Assembly: GCA_964561165.1 (NCBI GenBank)
Contig: CAZLOJ010000002.1
Location: 23,318-87,317, forward strand
Direction: 5' to 3'
Length of the DNA stretch: 64,000 nucleotides
Source of the DNA: IMCC26077 sp964561165
GTDB lineage: Bacteria; Actinomycetota; Actinomycetes; Nanopelagicales; Nanopelagicaceae
In this document: piece after piece, positions 16,872-24,895 of the stretch
Layout: every line of letters starts with the position of its first letter
Numbering within the stretch: the stretch's first letter is position 1
The notes under the pieces: model-generated
Database searches by the model: none
The model's input: the letters and a program-made list of their open reading frames with translations, nothing else
Told to the model about the DNA's origin: nothing
Made by a program: the position numbers and the translations under genes

Positions 16872-17576
16872 CTAGAGAAAATCGTAGGTAATCTCGCGAT
16901 ACATCCCTGCGATATCGCTTGCCTTCTTGTGGCTCAATAGCGAAGCGCCAGCTACGACGGAATCTGCAAATAGTGGGCTCTTTGGTATTCCTGGCTCGAT
17001 AACTAATGAGCCGAATTTCTCCTTCAGCAACCCCACCATCTCAATGCCATGTTTCGAGCGCGCTTCGACCATGGTGGGAAGAATTGCGCGAATCTTTCCG
17101 CGATACTGAGCGCTCTCCTTGGCCACCTGAAGCGCCCCACGCACCGAGAGTAAATCTAATCGTGTAGGGATAATGAATTCATCAGCTGTAGCAAGGACTA
17201 GTTGATTTAATTTTGAGAGACCAGATGCAGTGTCGATAATGATGATGTCGTATTCAAATTTAGCGAGCGCCTCAAAGAGCATCCGGTCATCTTTTATCTT
17301 CAACTCTCCAGATAATTTAGGCGAGGTTGGAATCAGATCGACTCGCTCTGCAGTTTGATGGATCATGCCCAGCGCCCGCTCGCGCCCCGAGAAGATGTCA
17401 TATGCAGTACGCCTGGAATTTTCTTTGCCTAAAGTGAAGGTCAACGCGCCTTGGGGATCACAATCGACAAGGAGCACCTTCTTGCCGTACTCGGAAAAAG
17501 CAACAGCCATCGAGAGCGCGCTAGCAGTTCGGCCGACACCTCCGGTGGAATTGAGAAACGCAAGAATTCGCGACAT
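16872..17576 (-). CDS. ParA-family P-loop protein with atypical Walker A
   Basis: A 234-residue ParA/MinD-like protein. Start, VLLVDCDPQGALT and YDIIIIDTASGL (Walker B) fit the fold, but the deviant Walker A reads STGGVGRTAS instead of KGGVGKTT: the signature lysine is Thr11 and the P-loop lysine is Arg16. ATP binding or hydrolysis may be altered or lost. No ParB or other partition gene is next to it, so chromosome partition by this copy is doubtful; a cargo-positioning or regulatory role is inference. A TAGGGT hexamer (17588-17593) lies 11 bases before the ATG. It converges with DUF3107. Confidence 0.8.
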   Translation of the reverse strand: MSRILAFLNSTGGVGRTASALSMAVAFSEYGKKVLLVDCDPQGALTFTLGKENSRRTAYDIFSGRERALGMIHQTAERVDLIPTSPKLSGELKIKDDRMLFEALAKFEYDIIIIDTASGLSKLNQLVLATADEFIIPTRLDLLSVRGALQVAKESAQYRGKIRAILPTMVEARSKHGIEMVGLLKEKFGSLVIEPGIPKSPLFADSVVAGASLLSHKKASDIAGMYREITYDFL

Positions 17577-17587
17577 TATTTTTAGCT

Positions 17588-17593
17588 ACCCTA
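17588..17593 (-). promoter_or_regulatory. Candidate -10 element of parA-like gene, starting in upstream stop codon
   Basis: TAGGGT on the minus strand, 11 bases before the ATG at 17576. Its first three bases are the TAG stop codon of the upstream oxygenase gene (17591-17593). Spacing is longer than the usual six to eight, implying a very short leader. Confidence 0.4.
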
Positions 17594-18418
17594 ATTACTC
17601 GAGATGTTTGTCGCTAGATTGCGCTGCGCTTTTGCATACGGGCTCGTTCGCAAGAATTCAGGGAGCTTGAGTGCATTGTTCCGAAATGCAAGTAGCGCTC
17701 GATTGGTTACCAACTCTTGGCCAGGAATGGTGGGCCAGCCGTACATATCTCGCGCCCACCGCGGCAATGATGCCGCAGCAAGTGTCGCAACCGAGGCCCA
17801 TAGCGCAGGAGCGGGAGTTGCGAACCGAAGCGGAAGTGACATCGGGGGGAAGGTGAGAAATACGGAGGTTCGCTTCGCCTCTTCGGTAATCGCAAGTTTA
17901 GGTTGGATTTCAACCATGTAACGCTTGAGCTCTTCATACGACGAAGGGACGCTGGCGCGTTCGATTCCCACTAGCTCTGCAAAGATCACCATCTGATCGA
18001 GATAATCATCGATCTCCCGCTCAGTGAATGGCGCCCCGGACCGCACCGCAACATCGACGAACGCATCAACCATCGATGCATGAACCCACAGCAACTCTTC
18101 TTGAGTGTCTAATCCCAACCGCTGGTGAATAGTGCGCACACGTTCTGCGGCGCGGTCGACCTCGTTGCGCGGACCATAGGTCACCAACGCCACGTATTCA
18201 CCGGTACGCCGTAATCGCCCCCATGCGTCGTCCCGAAAATCGGAGTACTTAGCGACTCCAGCCATCGCAACAGGATGGAGCGCTTGCTCCATCAGCGCAC
18301 GGATTCCGCCAACGATTAACGCAGGATCTGAATGGAGGCGTGCAACGACTGAGTCAGTAGCAAAGTAACTCTCGTTCACGTATAACTCCCCCAATTTCTC
18401 ATTCCACATTACATGCAT
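17591..18418 (-). CDS. MpaB/rubber-oxygenase family protein (DUF2236)
   Basis: About 275 residues of the DUF2236 family, haem-dependent or haem-like oxygenases related to latex-clearing protein and fungal MpaB. Seen are DPALIVGGIRALMEQALHPVAMAGVAKYSDF, the DDAWGRLRRT block, and LLWVHASMVDAFV, where conserved His and Asp of the family lie. The substrate is unknown. The ATG at 18418 is chosen since longer forms would read into the upstream nuclease gene; an ATG at 18409 is an alternative. It follows the EamA/PHP/MarC/nuclease operon by 32 bases. Confidence 0.78.
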   Translation of the reverse strand: MHVMWNEKLGELYVNESYFATDSVVARLHSDPALIVGGIRALMEQALHPVAMAGVAKYSDFRDDAWGRLRRTGEYVALVTYGPRNEVDRAAERVRTIHQRLGLDTQEELLWVHASMVDAFVDVAVRSGAPFTEREIDDYLDQMVIFAELVGIERASVPSSYEELKRYMVEIQPKLAITEEAKRTSVFLTFPPMSLPLRFATPAPALWASVATLAAASLPRWARDMYGWPTIPGQELVTNRALLAFRNNALKLPEFLRTSPYAKAQRNLATNISSN

Positions 18419-18450
18419 GCTCTTAATTCGTTTACAGTGCGTAATCTTGC

Positions 18451-19269
18451 CTACGAATTCTCGTCGAGCCCCGCCCATGGCTGTGCTGGCTCTCGGTCGG
18501 CATCGGTACATATCCGAGCGTAATCGCAATATCCGCAAAGCGCTCCCGGAGTAGCGATGAAGCGACCTTGCGCAGTTGCCGCAAGCGCTTCTTCCGCGAT
18601 GCGCTCTGCTCGTTTCACATGGCGGGCAAGCGAGGCGTCATCATGACGATAGACCGCCTTGGTATCTGAAGGAAGGTGGTGCAGCTCAACTGTTCGACAT
18701 TTCTTTCGCAACGTTCGCTCGGCACCTATAGCGTAGATGGCGAGCGCCAGCGAACCACCCGCCTCTATTTCATCTGGTGGACGTTTGCCTGTTTTGTAAT
18801 CGACAATCACGAGCTCATCACCACGTTCATCGATTCTATCGACCCGCCCGGAAAGTGATAAACGCTCGGTTGTTGCACTCACCGTTCGTTCAAGGCCGCG
18901 AGGTTCGTCATGTGGATTTACTCCAGTTAAATACTGACGAACCCATTGTTGAGCCCGAAAGCGATATCTCTCAGATTGTTCATCATCACGGAAACCTTCA
19001 GAACGCCAATGTTTTACTACTAGCTCAGCGCCCTTTTCTTCCGCTCGCTGCTCTTGCGGCAAGGTAAACCACTCTCGAAGGGCATTATGAACTGCACTTC
19101 CCATGCTGGTATGTCCCCACGGGCCACCTCGCGGTGGTTTTGGGATATCGATGTAGGTATAGCGATACTTTTTTGGACAATCAAGCCACGTTTCTAATCG
19201 ATACGGAGTGCACGAGAAAAGTTTCTCTGGCATGCCATCAAATGAGATTTGCACGTTCTGATCACTCAT
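18451..19269 (-). CDS. RecB-family PD-(D/E)XK exonuclease with Fe-S cysteines
   Basis: A 272-residue single-domain nuclease of the PDDEXK_1 (RecB/Cas4/AddB) group. LSGRVDRIDERGDELVIVDYKTGK holds the catalytic Asp and D-x-K pair; His61-like HNALREWF precedes it. Cys31 (WLDCPKKY) with Cys245, Cys248 and Cys254 (CGYCDYARIC) match the one-plus-three cysteine iron-sulfur staple of AddB and Cas4. No helicase is fused, so it may act with a partner or in general DNA repair; no CRISPR array is nearby. The ATG overlaps the marC stop as ATGA (19266-19269), indicating translational coupling. Confidence 0.85.
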   Translation of the reverse strand: MSDQNVQISFDGMPEKLFSCTPYRLETWLDCPKKYRYTYIDIPKPPRGGPWGHTSMGSAVHNALREWFTLPQEQRAEEKGAELVVKHWRSEGFRDDEQSERYRFRAQQWVRQYLTGVNPHDEPRGLERTVSATTERLSLSGRVDRIDERGDELVIVDYKTGKRPPDEIEAGGSLALAIYAIGAERTLRKKCRTVELHHLPSDTKAVYRHDDASLARHVKRAERIAEEALAATAQGRFIATPGALCGYCDYARICTDADREPAQPWAGLDENS

Positions 19270-19907
19270 GCGATGACGAAGGCACGTACTGAATCCGCAA
19301 TCATTTGCACTGCAATGGCGGCAAGTAAGAGTCCAGCAATTCGCGCGATAAGCGTGACGCCAGATTTCTTGATGATCTTGATGATTCCAGTTGAGTATGC
19401 CAAAACCAAGCCCAGCAAAATATGGAGCAAAATAATGGCAGCAAATAGCGCGGCCATCATCGATACGGAGCTACCAGCGTCAGCAGAGTTCGCTTGTTTG
19501 ACGAAGATGATAGTTGCAACTATCGCACCAGGTCCCGCAAGTAATGGTGTTCCTAGAGGAACGAGCGCCACACTCACATCTTCCTCGTTACCCTGCTCTT
19601 TTTGGTTTCCAGTCAAGAGATTTAATGCAACGAGCAGCAATAAGAGGCCACCTGCCCCCTGTAAAGCAGGAAGTGAGATCTTCAAGTAATCTAAAATGAA
19701 TTGGCCAAAGAGTGCGAAGATGATGATGAGCAATAAGGAAACGCTTGCGGTCTTCCAGGCAAGCCTGCGCTGCTGCTCTGGCGAATATTTCGAGACAAGC
19801 GAGAGGAAGATTGGCATCACTCCCGGGGGATCGATAATGACGATCAGCGTGACAAAGACTTGAATACCAAAGGTTAATGCGCTTACGGCGCCGACACTTC
19901 CGTTCAT
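19266..19907 (-). CDS. MarC family integral membrane protein
   Basis: A 213-residue protein with six hydrophobic helices, matching MarC/UPF0056. IDPPGVMPIFLSLV, VALNLLTGNQ and PLGTPLLAGPGAIVATI are typical family blocks. MarC was once linked to multiple antibiotic resistance but its transport function is not established. The ATG at 19907 is fixed by its ATGA overlap with the upstream PHP gene (19904-19907); it overlaps the downstream nuclease gene in the same way. Confidence 0.88.
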   Translation of the reverse strand: MNGSVGAVSALTFGIQVFVTLIVIIDPPGVMPIFLSLVSKYSPEQQRRLAWKTASVSLLLIIIFALFGQFILDYLKISLPALQGAGGLLLLLVALNLLTGNQKEQGNEEDVSVALVPLGTPLLAGPGAIVATIIFVKQANSADAGSSVSMMAALFAAIILLHILLGLVLAYSTGIIKIIKKSGVTLIARIAGLLLAAIAVQMIADSVRAFVIA

Positions 19908-20764
19908 ACGGTGAACACCTCGCATCCCTCTCCTTGAGCGAGGATACCCTCCCAAACATCCGGTGCGGTTTGTTCCATGCCAAGGCGTTGCGAACCGATC
20001 GCGCCGTGATAATCACTTGAGCCAGTTGCAAAGACATCAAAAGCACGCGCCATATCTCGGAGCGTATTTCGCGCATCATCGTCGTGGTCACGGTGATTCA
20101 CTTCTAGACCGTCTAGTCCATGTGCAAGTAAGAGTGCAATTTCATCTGTCGAATAAATCGCACCTCGCGAGCCCGCCAAGCCATGCGCCAAAATACTCAC
20201 TCCGCCCGCACGCTTTATAGCAGAGATTGCTTCTTCTGGGGTTGGCGCAAAATGTCCGACATAGAAAGGTGAATCATTATGTAGATACTTTTTAAATGCT
20301 TGATCTCGTGAACTCACTACGCCACGCTCTATCAACGCATCAGCCAAATGGGGACGACCAACTGTTTGAGCGCTCTCGGAATGTTTTGCGACGTCAGCAA
20401 AAGAGATTTCGATTCCTGCTTCGTTGAGCAATCCAATAATTTTTTTCATACGCGGGATGCGATCGTCACGAGTTAACGACATCGTTTGATTCAGCTCTGC
20501 ATCCATGGGGTCGAAGAGATACCCCAACATGTGCACGCTCATACCATTTGCGGTGCGGCATGAAATCTCAGCCCCTGGAACTATGGTCAACGCTCCCGCT
20601 CCTGCTGGGGCTTTTAACGCCGTCAAGGATTGCCATCCTTCAAGAGTGTCATGGTCGGTTATTGCCAACACTGAAATCGCCTCAGCTTTTGCCAAGCTAA
20701 CGAGCTCGCTTGGTGAGTTGATGCCATCGCTCACATTCGTGTGCGAATGCAAATCAATTTTCAT
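19904..20764 (-). CDS. PHP-domain phosphoesterase (TrpH/YciV type)
   Basis: A 286-residue metal-dependent phosphoesterase. The PHP motifs are clear: DLHSHTNVSDG at the start, ITDHDTLEG, PGAEISC, ILAHGLAG and TGSSDYHG near the end; together they bind a metal cluster. Proteins of this architecture hydrolyse 3',5'-nucleoside bisphosphates or short 5'-RNA ends (RNase AM). The exact substrate is not visible from sequence. It overlaps the EamA gene by 11 bases upstream and marC by four bases downstream. Confidence 0.88.
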   Translation of the reverse strand: MKIDLHSHTNVSDGINSPSELVSLAKAEAISVLAITDHDTLEGWQSLTALKAPAGAGALTIVPGAEISCRTANGMSVHMLGYLFDPMDAELNQTMSLTRDDRIPRMKKIIGLLNEAGIEISFADVAKHSESAQTVGRPHLADALIERGVVSSRDQAFKKYLHNDSPFYVGHFAPTPEEAISAIKRAGGVSILAHGLAGSRGAIYSTDEIALLLAHGLDGLEVNHRDHDDDARNTLRDMARAFDVFATGSSDYHGAIGSQRLGMEQTAPDVWEGILAQGEGCEVFTV

Positions 20765-21689
20765 TCGTCACACTCTCCTTTTGTTCTCCCTGCAATTGCG
20801 ATGTCCGAGAGGCCACCAAACCACTTCCGAAAATCAATAGGGCAATGCCAGGAATTATTCCTGCCGGCGGTACTTGCCCGAGCCACCAGAAAGCTAAAAG
20901 CGCACCAACAGGAACCTCGAAGAAGACGATTAGGGAGACCACCGCTGGGTTGACTCGCACAAGCACTTGATTAAAGAGAGTATGCCCGAGAAGTTGTGCG
21001 CCAACAATCAATCCAAGTATGAGTAACCATTCTTCTCGCGGATAATCAAATAATGAAACGCCGCTAGGTATAATCACAATCAAACAAGTTAACGCGCACA
21101 CCAAATAACAGATCGTTGTGTAGGTAGTCGTTGAAACAACCTTCTGAACATGTGAACCAGCAGTGACATATGCGCCGGCGAGTGCACCGCCGAGAAGCGC
21201 GACGAGATCACCGGTTAGTGAACGAGTCGATAACGACCAATCAACTCCAGTGATGATCAGAACGCCCACCATGGAAATTGCCATTCCCAACCAGACTCGA
21301 CGATCCACTGCACGCCCTTTGTAGCGCAGCCAGAGCGCAACGAAGATTGGTTGGGTTGCTGTGAGTGCTGTCCCGCTAGCGACGCTCGTTAATCGCATTG
21401 AGTAAAAGAAGCAGATGAAATGAAGTGCGAGAAATACTCCAGCAAGAATCGACCAACTCCAGGACTTTTTGGTGAGTGAACGCCACTCTCCTTTCGCCAC
21501 TGCGAATGGAAGCGTGAGCAGAGATCCGCCAAGGTTCCTCCAAAAAATAGCCACTGGAACCGCCATCGCGCCGAGTGCAATAAGTGGTCCAGATGTTCCA
21601 ATGCCGATGATTCCAATAGCTAATCTCGTGAGATCGCCCCCACCTATTGGACGCTTTCGCCCCTGGGCTGCTCGGTTCATCGACATCAT
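20754..21689 (-). CDS. EamA/DMT family transporter
   Basis: A 311-residue permease with about ten transmembrane helices in two EamA repeats (roughly residues 20-150 and 165-295). The end of the second repeat has VVSLIVFFEVPVGALLAFWWLGQ, a standard DMT block. Cargo is unknown (amino acids, metabolites or drugs). Several ATGs are possible (21689, 21686, 21680); 21689 is seven bases after TAGGGT and is preferred. It heads the EamA-PHP-MarC-nuclease operon and diverges from the PRC/CBS gene. Confidence 0.85.
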   Translation of the reverse strand: MMSMNRAAQGRKRPIGGGDLTRLAIGIIGIGTSGPLIALGAMAVPVAIFWRNLGGSLLTLPFAVAKGEWRSLTKKSWSWSILAGVFLALHFICFFYSMRLTSVASGTALTATQPIFVALWLRYKGRAVDRRVWLGMAISMVGVLIITGVDWSLSTRSLTGDLVALLGGALAGAYVTAGSHVQKVVSTTTYTTICYLVCALTCLIVIIPSGVSLFDYPREEWLLILGLIVGAQLLGHTLFNQVLVRVNPAVVSLIVFFEVPVGALLAFWWLGQVPPAGIIPGIALLIFGSGLVASRTSQLQGEQKESVTNEN

Positions 21690-21696
21690 GAGTACG

Positions 21697-21702
21697 ACCC
21701 TA
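21697..21702 (-). promoter_or_regulatory. -10 element, leaderless promoter of EamA operon
   Basis: TAGGGT on the minus strand, seven bases before the ATG at 21689, back to back with the divergent TACCCT box at 21708-21713 in a 31-base gap. Confidence 0.55.
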
Positions 21703-21707
21703 ACCGG

Positions 21708-21713
21708 TACCCT
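21708..21713 (+). promoter_or_regulatory. -10 element, leaderless promoter of PRC/MgtE-N/CBS gene
   Basis: TACCCT, seven bases before the ATG at 21721. Confidence 0.55.
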
Positions 21714-21720
21714 TACTCTT

Positions 21721-22983
21721 ATGAGCGCTACATTGAATCGAGTCTTTATAGCGCGCCTTGCAGGAACTGCGGTTTTTGACCCAACTGGTGATCAAGTGGG
21801 AAAGGTGCGCGATGTCGTCGCCACCCTACAAACAGGCCAAGTACCTCCACGCGTCCTTGGGATAATCGTTGAAGTTCCACCCCGACGACGAATCTTTATT
21901 CCTATTACGAGGGTCACATCAATCGAGCCAGGCACAGTGGTCATCACAGGCTTGCTCAATGTGCGGAGATTTCAGCCACGTCCTGGTGAGTTTCTTGTCC
22001 TCGGTGAATTCCTTGACCGGACGACAACGTTGATTGGCAAACCTGAGCGAGTGATTATCGAAGACATCGCGATGGAACAAACTCGTCGTGGAGATTGGTT
22101 GTTGAATAAAGTACATGTCGCAACCAAAAGCTCTGGTCTTCGTCGACGCAGTCCAGGAAAAACAGTTGAGTATTCACAATTGACAGAGTTCGCAGCAAGT
22201 GAAACTGATGATGAAGCGCGCAGCCTTCTTGCCACGCTTTCGAGCCTCAAAGCTGCCGACCTAGCAGGTGCGTTACACGACCTTTCCATGTCACGTCGCG
22301 TAGAAATCGCTCGAGCGCTCGATGATGAGCGACTTGCTGATCTTCTCGAAGAGATGGAAGAGGGCGAGCGCGTTGAATTGCTTGCACAACTTGAAGGTGA
22401 GCGAGCTGCTGATGTCCTCGGTGAAATGGATCCAGATGATGCAGCGGATTTGCTGCGCGAAGTTGGCACCGAGAAGGCAGAATCACTCCTTAACCTCATG
22501 GAGCCCGAGGATGCCGAAGATGTTCGACGACTCATGGTGTATGAGGATTATTCAGCTGGTGGAATGATGACTACCGAACCGATCATTCTCGCCGCAGATA
22601 ACACAGTTGCTGAAGCGCTTGCTGCGCTGCGAGCCAGTGAGATAACGCCTGCGCTAGCCTCACAAGTCTTTGTTACCCGGGCGCCACATGAGACCCCCAC
22701 CGGCAAATTCCTCGGCATCGCGCACTTCCAGCGGTTACTTCGCGAGCCACCAGCAACTTTGCTTGGTTCAATCATTGACACCGAATCAGAGTCGCTCACG
22801 CCCGACCGAAATCTCACCACAATCTCTTCTTACTTTGCTGCTTACAACTTGGTGGCAGTCCCGATTGTCGATGAGAATGATCGATTACTTGGCGTCGTCA
22901 CAGTTGATGACGTTCTCGACCATTTGCTGCCAGAGAATTGGCGAGCACAACATGATGATGGCACCCGGGAGGTGTTGAAATGA
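21721..22983 (+). CDS. PRC-barrel + MgtE N-domain + CBS protein (no transporter domain)
   Basis: A 420-residue soluble protein. Residues about 5-80 resemble a PRC barrel (FDPTGDQVGKVRDVV, FIPITRVTSIEPG); 140-250 are MgtE intracellular N-terminal helical repeats (EARSLLATLSSLKAADLAGAL, ALDDERLADLLEEME, ADVLGEMDPDDAADLL); 265-390 are two CBS domains (MTTEPIILAADNTVAEAL and DENDRLLGVVTVDDVLDHLLP). The MgtE magnesium channel domain is absent, so it looks like a free sensor module that may bind Mg or a nucleotide. The start is fixed by the TACCCT hexamer. Its stop overlaps the DUF1003 start as ATGA, so the pair is likely one functional unit. Confidence 0.85.
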   Translation: MSATLNRVFIARLAGTAVFDPTGDQVGKVRDVVATLQTGQVPPRVLGIIVEVPPRRRIFIPITRVTSIEPGTVVITGLLNVRRFQPRPGEFLVLGEFLDRTTTLIGKPERVIIEDIAMEQTRRGDWLLNKVHVATKSSGLRRRSPGKTVEYSQLTEFAASETDDEARSLLATLSSLKAADLAGALHDLSMSRRVEIARALDDERLADLLEEMEEGERVELLAQLEGERAADVLGEMDPDDAADLLREVGTEKAESLLNLMEPEDAEDVRRLMVYEDYSAGGMMTTEPIILAADNTVAEALAALRASEITPALASQVFVTRAPHETPTGKFLGIAHFQRLLREPPATLLGSIIDTESESLTPDRNLTTISSYFAAYNLVAVPIVDENDRLLGVVTVDDVLDHLLPENWRAQHDDGTREVLK

Positions 22984-23471
22984 GTAATCGACTAGATCTA
23001 CCACGTCGCGGCAAACGCTCGCTGCGCCCCACATATAACTCAGAAGCATTCGGACAGCTCTCTGAGCGATTTGCTCGTTTTCTCGGCACTGCGAATTTCT
23101 TGGTCTACATGTCTGTCTTCGTGCTTACGTGGGTACTCTGGAATGCGCTCGCGCCGAGCAATCTGCGGTTCGACCCATTCCCCTTCATCTTTTTAACCTT
23201 GATACTTTCGCTGCAAGCCTCTTATGCGGCGCCGCTAATTCTGCTCGCGCAAAATCGCCAAGCTGACCGCGACCGAATTCAATCTGCAGAAGATCGACTA
23301 CGCGATGAGCGTAATTTGGCAGATACTGAATATCTCACGCGTGAGATTGCAGCACTTCGTGATGGTCTGGGTGATGTTGCAACGCGGGACTTCATTCGCA
23401 GCGAACTTCGCGAACTGCTTTCAGAGATTAAATCTGAAGATGACAACTCTTCGTCTGGTTCAACGAGCTGA
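22980..23471 (+). CDS. DUF1003 membrane protein
   Basis: A 163-residue protein with two transmembrane helices (FLVYMSVFVLTWVLWNAL and FPFIFLTLILSLQASYAAPLILL) followed by a charged helical tail starting QNRQADRDRIQ, the signature of DUF1003. The tail, rich in Arg/Glu and probably coiled, faces the cytoplasm by inference. Function unknown. It is coupled to the CBS-protein gene by ATGA (22980-22983), and its end overlaps the convergent mrp gene by 12 bases. Confidence 0.88.
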   Translation: MSNRLDLPRRGKRSLRPTYNSEAFGQLSERFARFLGTANFLVYMSVFVLTWVLWNALAPSNLRFDPFPFIFLTLILSLQASYAAPLILLAQNRQADRDRIQSAEDRLRDERNLADTEYLTREIAALRDGLGDVATRDFIRSELRELLSEIKSEDDNSSSGSTS

Positions 23472-24587
23472 AAGCGGCAATCTTCTTCCTGCTAGTGATT
23501 CACTCCGCTTAATCAACCGCTCGGCAATCTCCATGAGCGCTTGCGTTGAAGGATTTTCAGGCGCAAGTGGAGTGCCCGCGTCTCCCGCAGATCTAAGCGC
23601 AGGATCAAAAGGAATTTGTCCCAACAATGGAATGCTTCCGCCAGTCAATCGCTCTAAGCGTGCAACGGTCTCTGCACCGCCACCTGCACCGAAGAGCGAG
23701 ATATTCTCGCCGCAGTGTGGACATGGAAATGCCGACATATTTTCAATAACGCCAGCTAGCTGTTGTTTCAGTTGATGCGCCAGCCGTCCGGCGCGCTCTG
23801 CCACCTCTGCCGCGGCAATCTGAGGCGTTGTCACAACGACCACTTCTGAGGATGGAATTAATTGCCCCAGTGAGATCGCAATATCTCCGGTACCAGGTGG
23901 AAGGTCAAGCAAGAGAAAATCTAGCTCTCCCCAGTAGGCATCGGCTAAGAGTTGCTCGAGAACTTTATGCAAAATTGGGCCACGGTAGGCAACGGGATCT
24001 TCACGTTGCGGTTTAAACATTTCCATAGACGCTACCCGAATACCGCGAATGTCCTCTGGTGGAATGAACGTGGTGTTATCGATTGCAGTAGGTCGAGCAC
24101 CAAGCATGCCAAGTATTCGTGGAATGGAGTGGCCATAGACATCAGCATCGAGGATTCCTACCCGTTGTCCGCGCGCTGCTAGCGCCACCGCAAGATTTGC
24201 CGTTAACGATGATTTACCAACACCGCCTTTACCCGACGCAATCGCAAATACCCTAGTTAGAGAGTCAGGGCGCGCAAATGGAATTGATTTTTCGTTACCC
24301 CCACGAATAATCCGCTTTATCTCATTTCGTTGTTCATCACTCATCACATCAAACTCGATAGCTACCTGTGTGATGCCCGATACTCCAACTACTGCTTTTG
24401 TTATGTCGTCGGATAGCCGATCCTTCATTGGGCATCCTGAAATCGTCAGGAAGATCTCAATCTCAGCAGTACTCCCTGAGATTTTCACACTCTTCACCAT
24501 GCCAAGTTCGGTGAGTGGTTTACGAAGTTCGGGATCGATGACAGTGGCTAAAGCACTCTCAATAGTCTTAATGGCCTCGACACTCAT
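23460..24587 (-). CDS. mrp: Mrp/NBP35-type iron-sulfur cluster carrier ATPase
   Basis: A 375-residue protein: residues 1-85 are a DUF59/MIP18-like domain, and the rest is a deviant P-loop ATPase with GKGGVGKSSL (Walker A including the signature lysine), VGILDADVYG, DFLLLDLPPGTGD and the cluster-binding pair CPHCG. Such proteins hold and deliver Fe-S clusters. The WhiB protein and ferredoxin in this window are examples of possible clients (inference). Its ATG overlaps the tatB stop as ATGA, so it is in the tatB transcript, as in other actinobacteria where mrp lies near tatB and htrA. Confidence 0.92.
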   Translation of the reverse strand: MSVEAIKTIESALATVIDPELRKPLTELGMVKSVKISGSTAEIEIFLTISGCPMKDRLSDDITKAVVGVSGITQVAIEFDVMSDEQRNEIKRIIRGGNEKSIPFARPDSLTRVFAIASGKGGVGKSSLTANLAVALAARGQRVGILDADVYGHSIPRILGMLGARPTAIDNTTFIPPEDIRGIRVASMEMFKPQREDPVAYRGPILHKVLEQLLADAYWGELDFLLLDLPPGTGDIAISLGQLIPSSEVVVVTTPQIAAAEVAERAGRLAHQLKQQLAGVIENMSAFPCPHCGENISLFGAGGGAETVARLERLTGGSIPLLGQIPFDPALRSAGDAGTPLAPENPSTQALMEIAERLIKRSESLAGRRLPLSAR

Positions 24588-24880
24588 GGGAGTTGCGGGT
24601 CCTGTCGAACGGAGTTCTTGTCGAGCTGAGTTTCATCGTCCAACACTTGCCGCATCTGCTTTCGGATAAAAGTTTTGGGGTTGAGATCACTCACACTGAG
24701 ATCTTCGAAGCCTGGTCCGAGATTCTCGCGCAGATCACTTGTGGCAGATTGCGCGAAGCCACGCATCTTTCGGATGAAACGGGCTGCATCAGCTGCGAAG
24801 GTGGGCAATTTGTTCGGCCCGACCAGAATGAGCGCTACCAGGGCTAACCCAAGTAGTTCTCCTGCGCCAATATCGAGCAT
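24584..24880 (-). CDS. tatB: Twin-arginine translocase subunit TatB
   Basis: A 98-residue protein with the short N-terminal transmembrane helix LLGLALVALILVGPNKLP, where the GP hinge marks the TatA/B family, then an amphipathic helix AADAARFIRKMRGFAQSA and an acidic tail. TatB is favoured over TatA because of the longer, charged tail and the htrA-tatB-mrp neighbourhood. No tatA or tatC is in the window. A TACGAT hexamer lies six bases before the ATG, so it may be leaderless as well as read from htrA. Confidence 0.9.
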   Translation of the reverse strand: MLDIGAGELLGLALVALILVGPNKLPTFAADAARFIRKMRGFAQSATSDLRENLGPGFEDLSVSDLNPKTFIRKQMRQVLDDETQLDKNSVRQDPQLP

Positions 24881-24886
24881 CCGACC

Positions 24887-24892
24887 ATCGTA
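24887..24892 (-). promoter_or_regulatory. -10 element, leaderless promoter of tatB
   Basis: TACGAT on the minus strand, six bases before the ATG at 24880, in the 15-base gap after htrA. Confidence 0.45.
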
Positions 24893-24895
24893 ACG

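Noticed and set aside
18451..19269. Cas4-like nuclease as a sign of a CRISPR system
   Set aside because: No repeat-spacer array or cas genes nearby; single RecB-type nucleases with Fe-S cysteines are common in actinobacterial repair.
21972..22535. 187-codon open frame on the minus strand inside the PRC/CBS gene
   Set aside because: Ser/Arg-rich low-complexity product, antisense to a gene with clear MgtE-N and CBS motifs; typical mirror of coding sequence.
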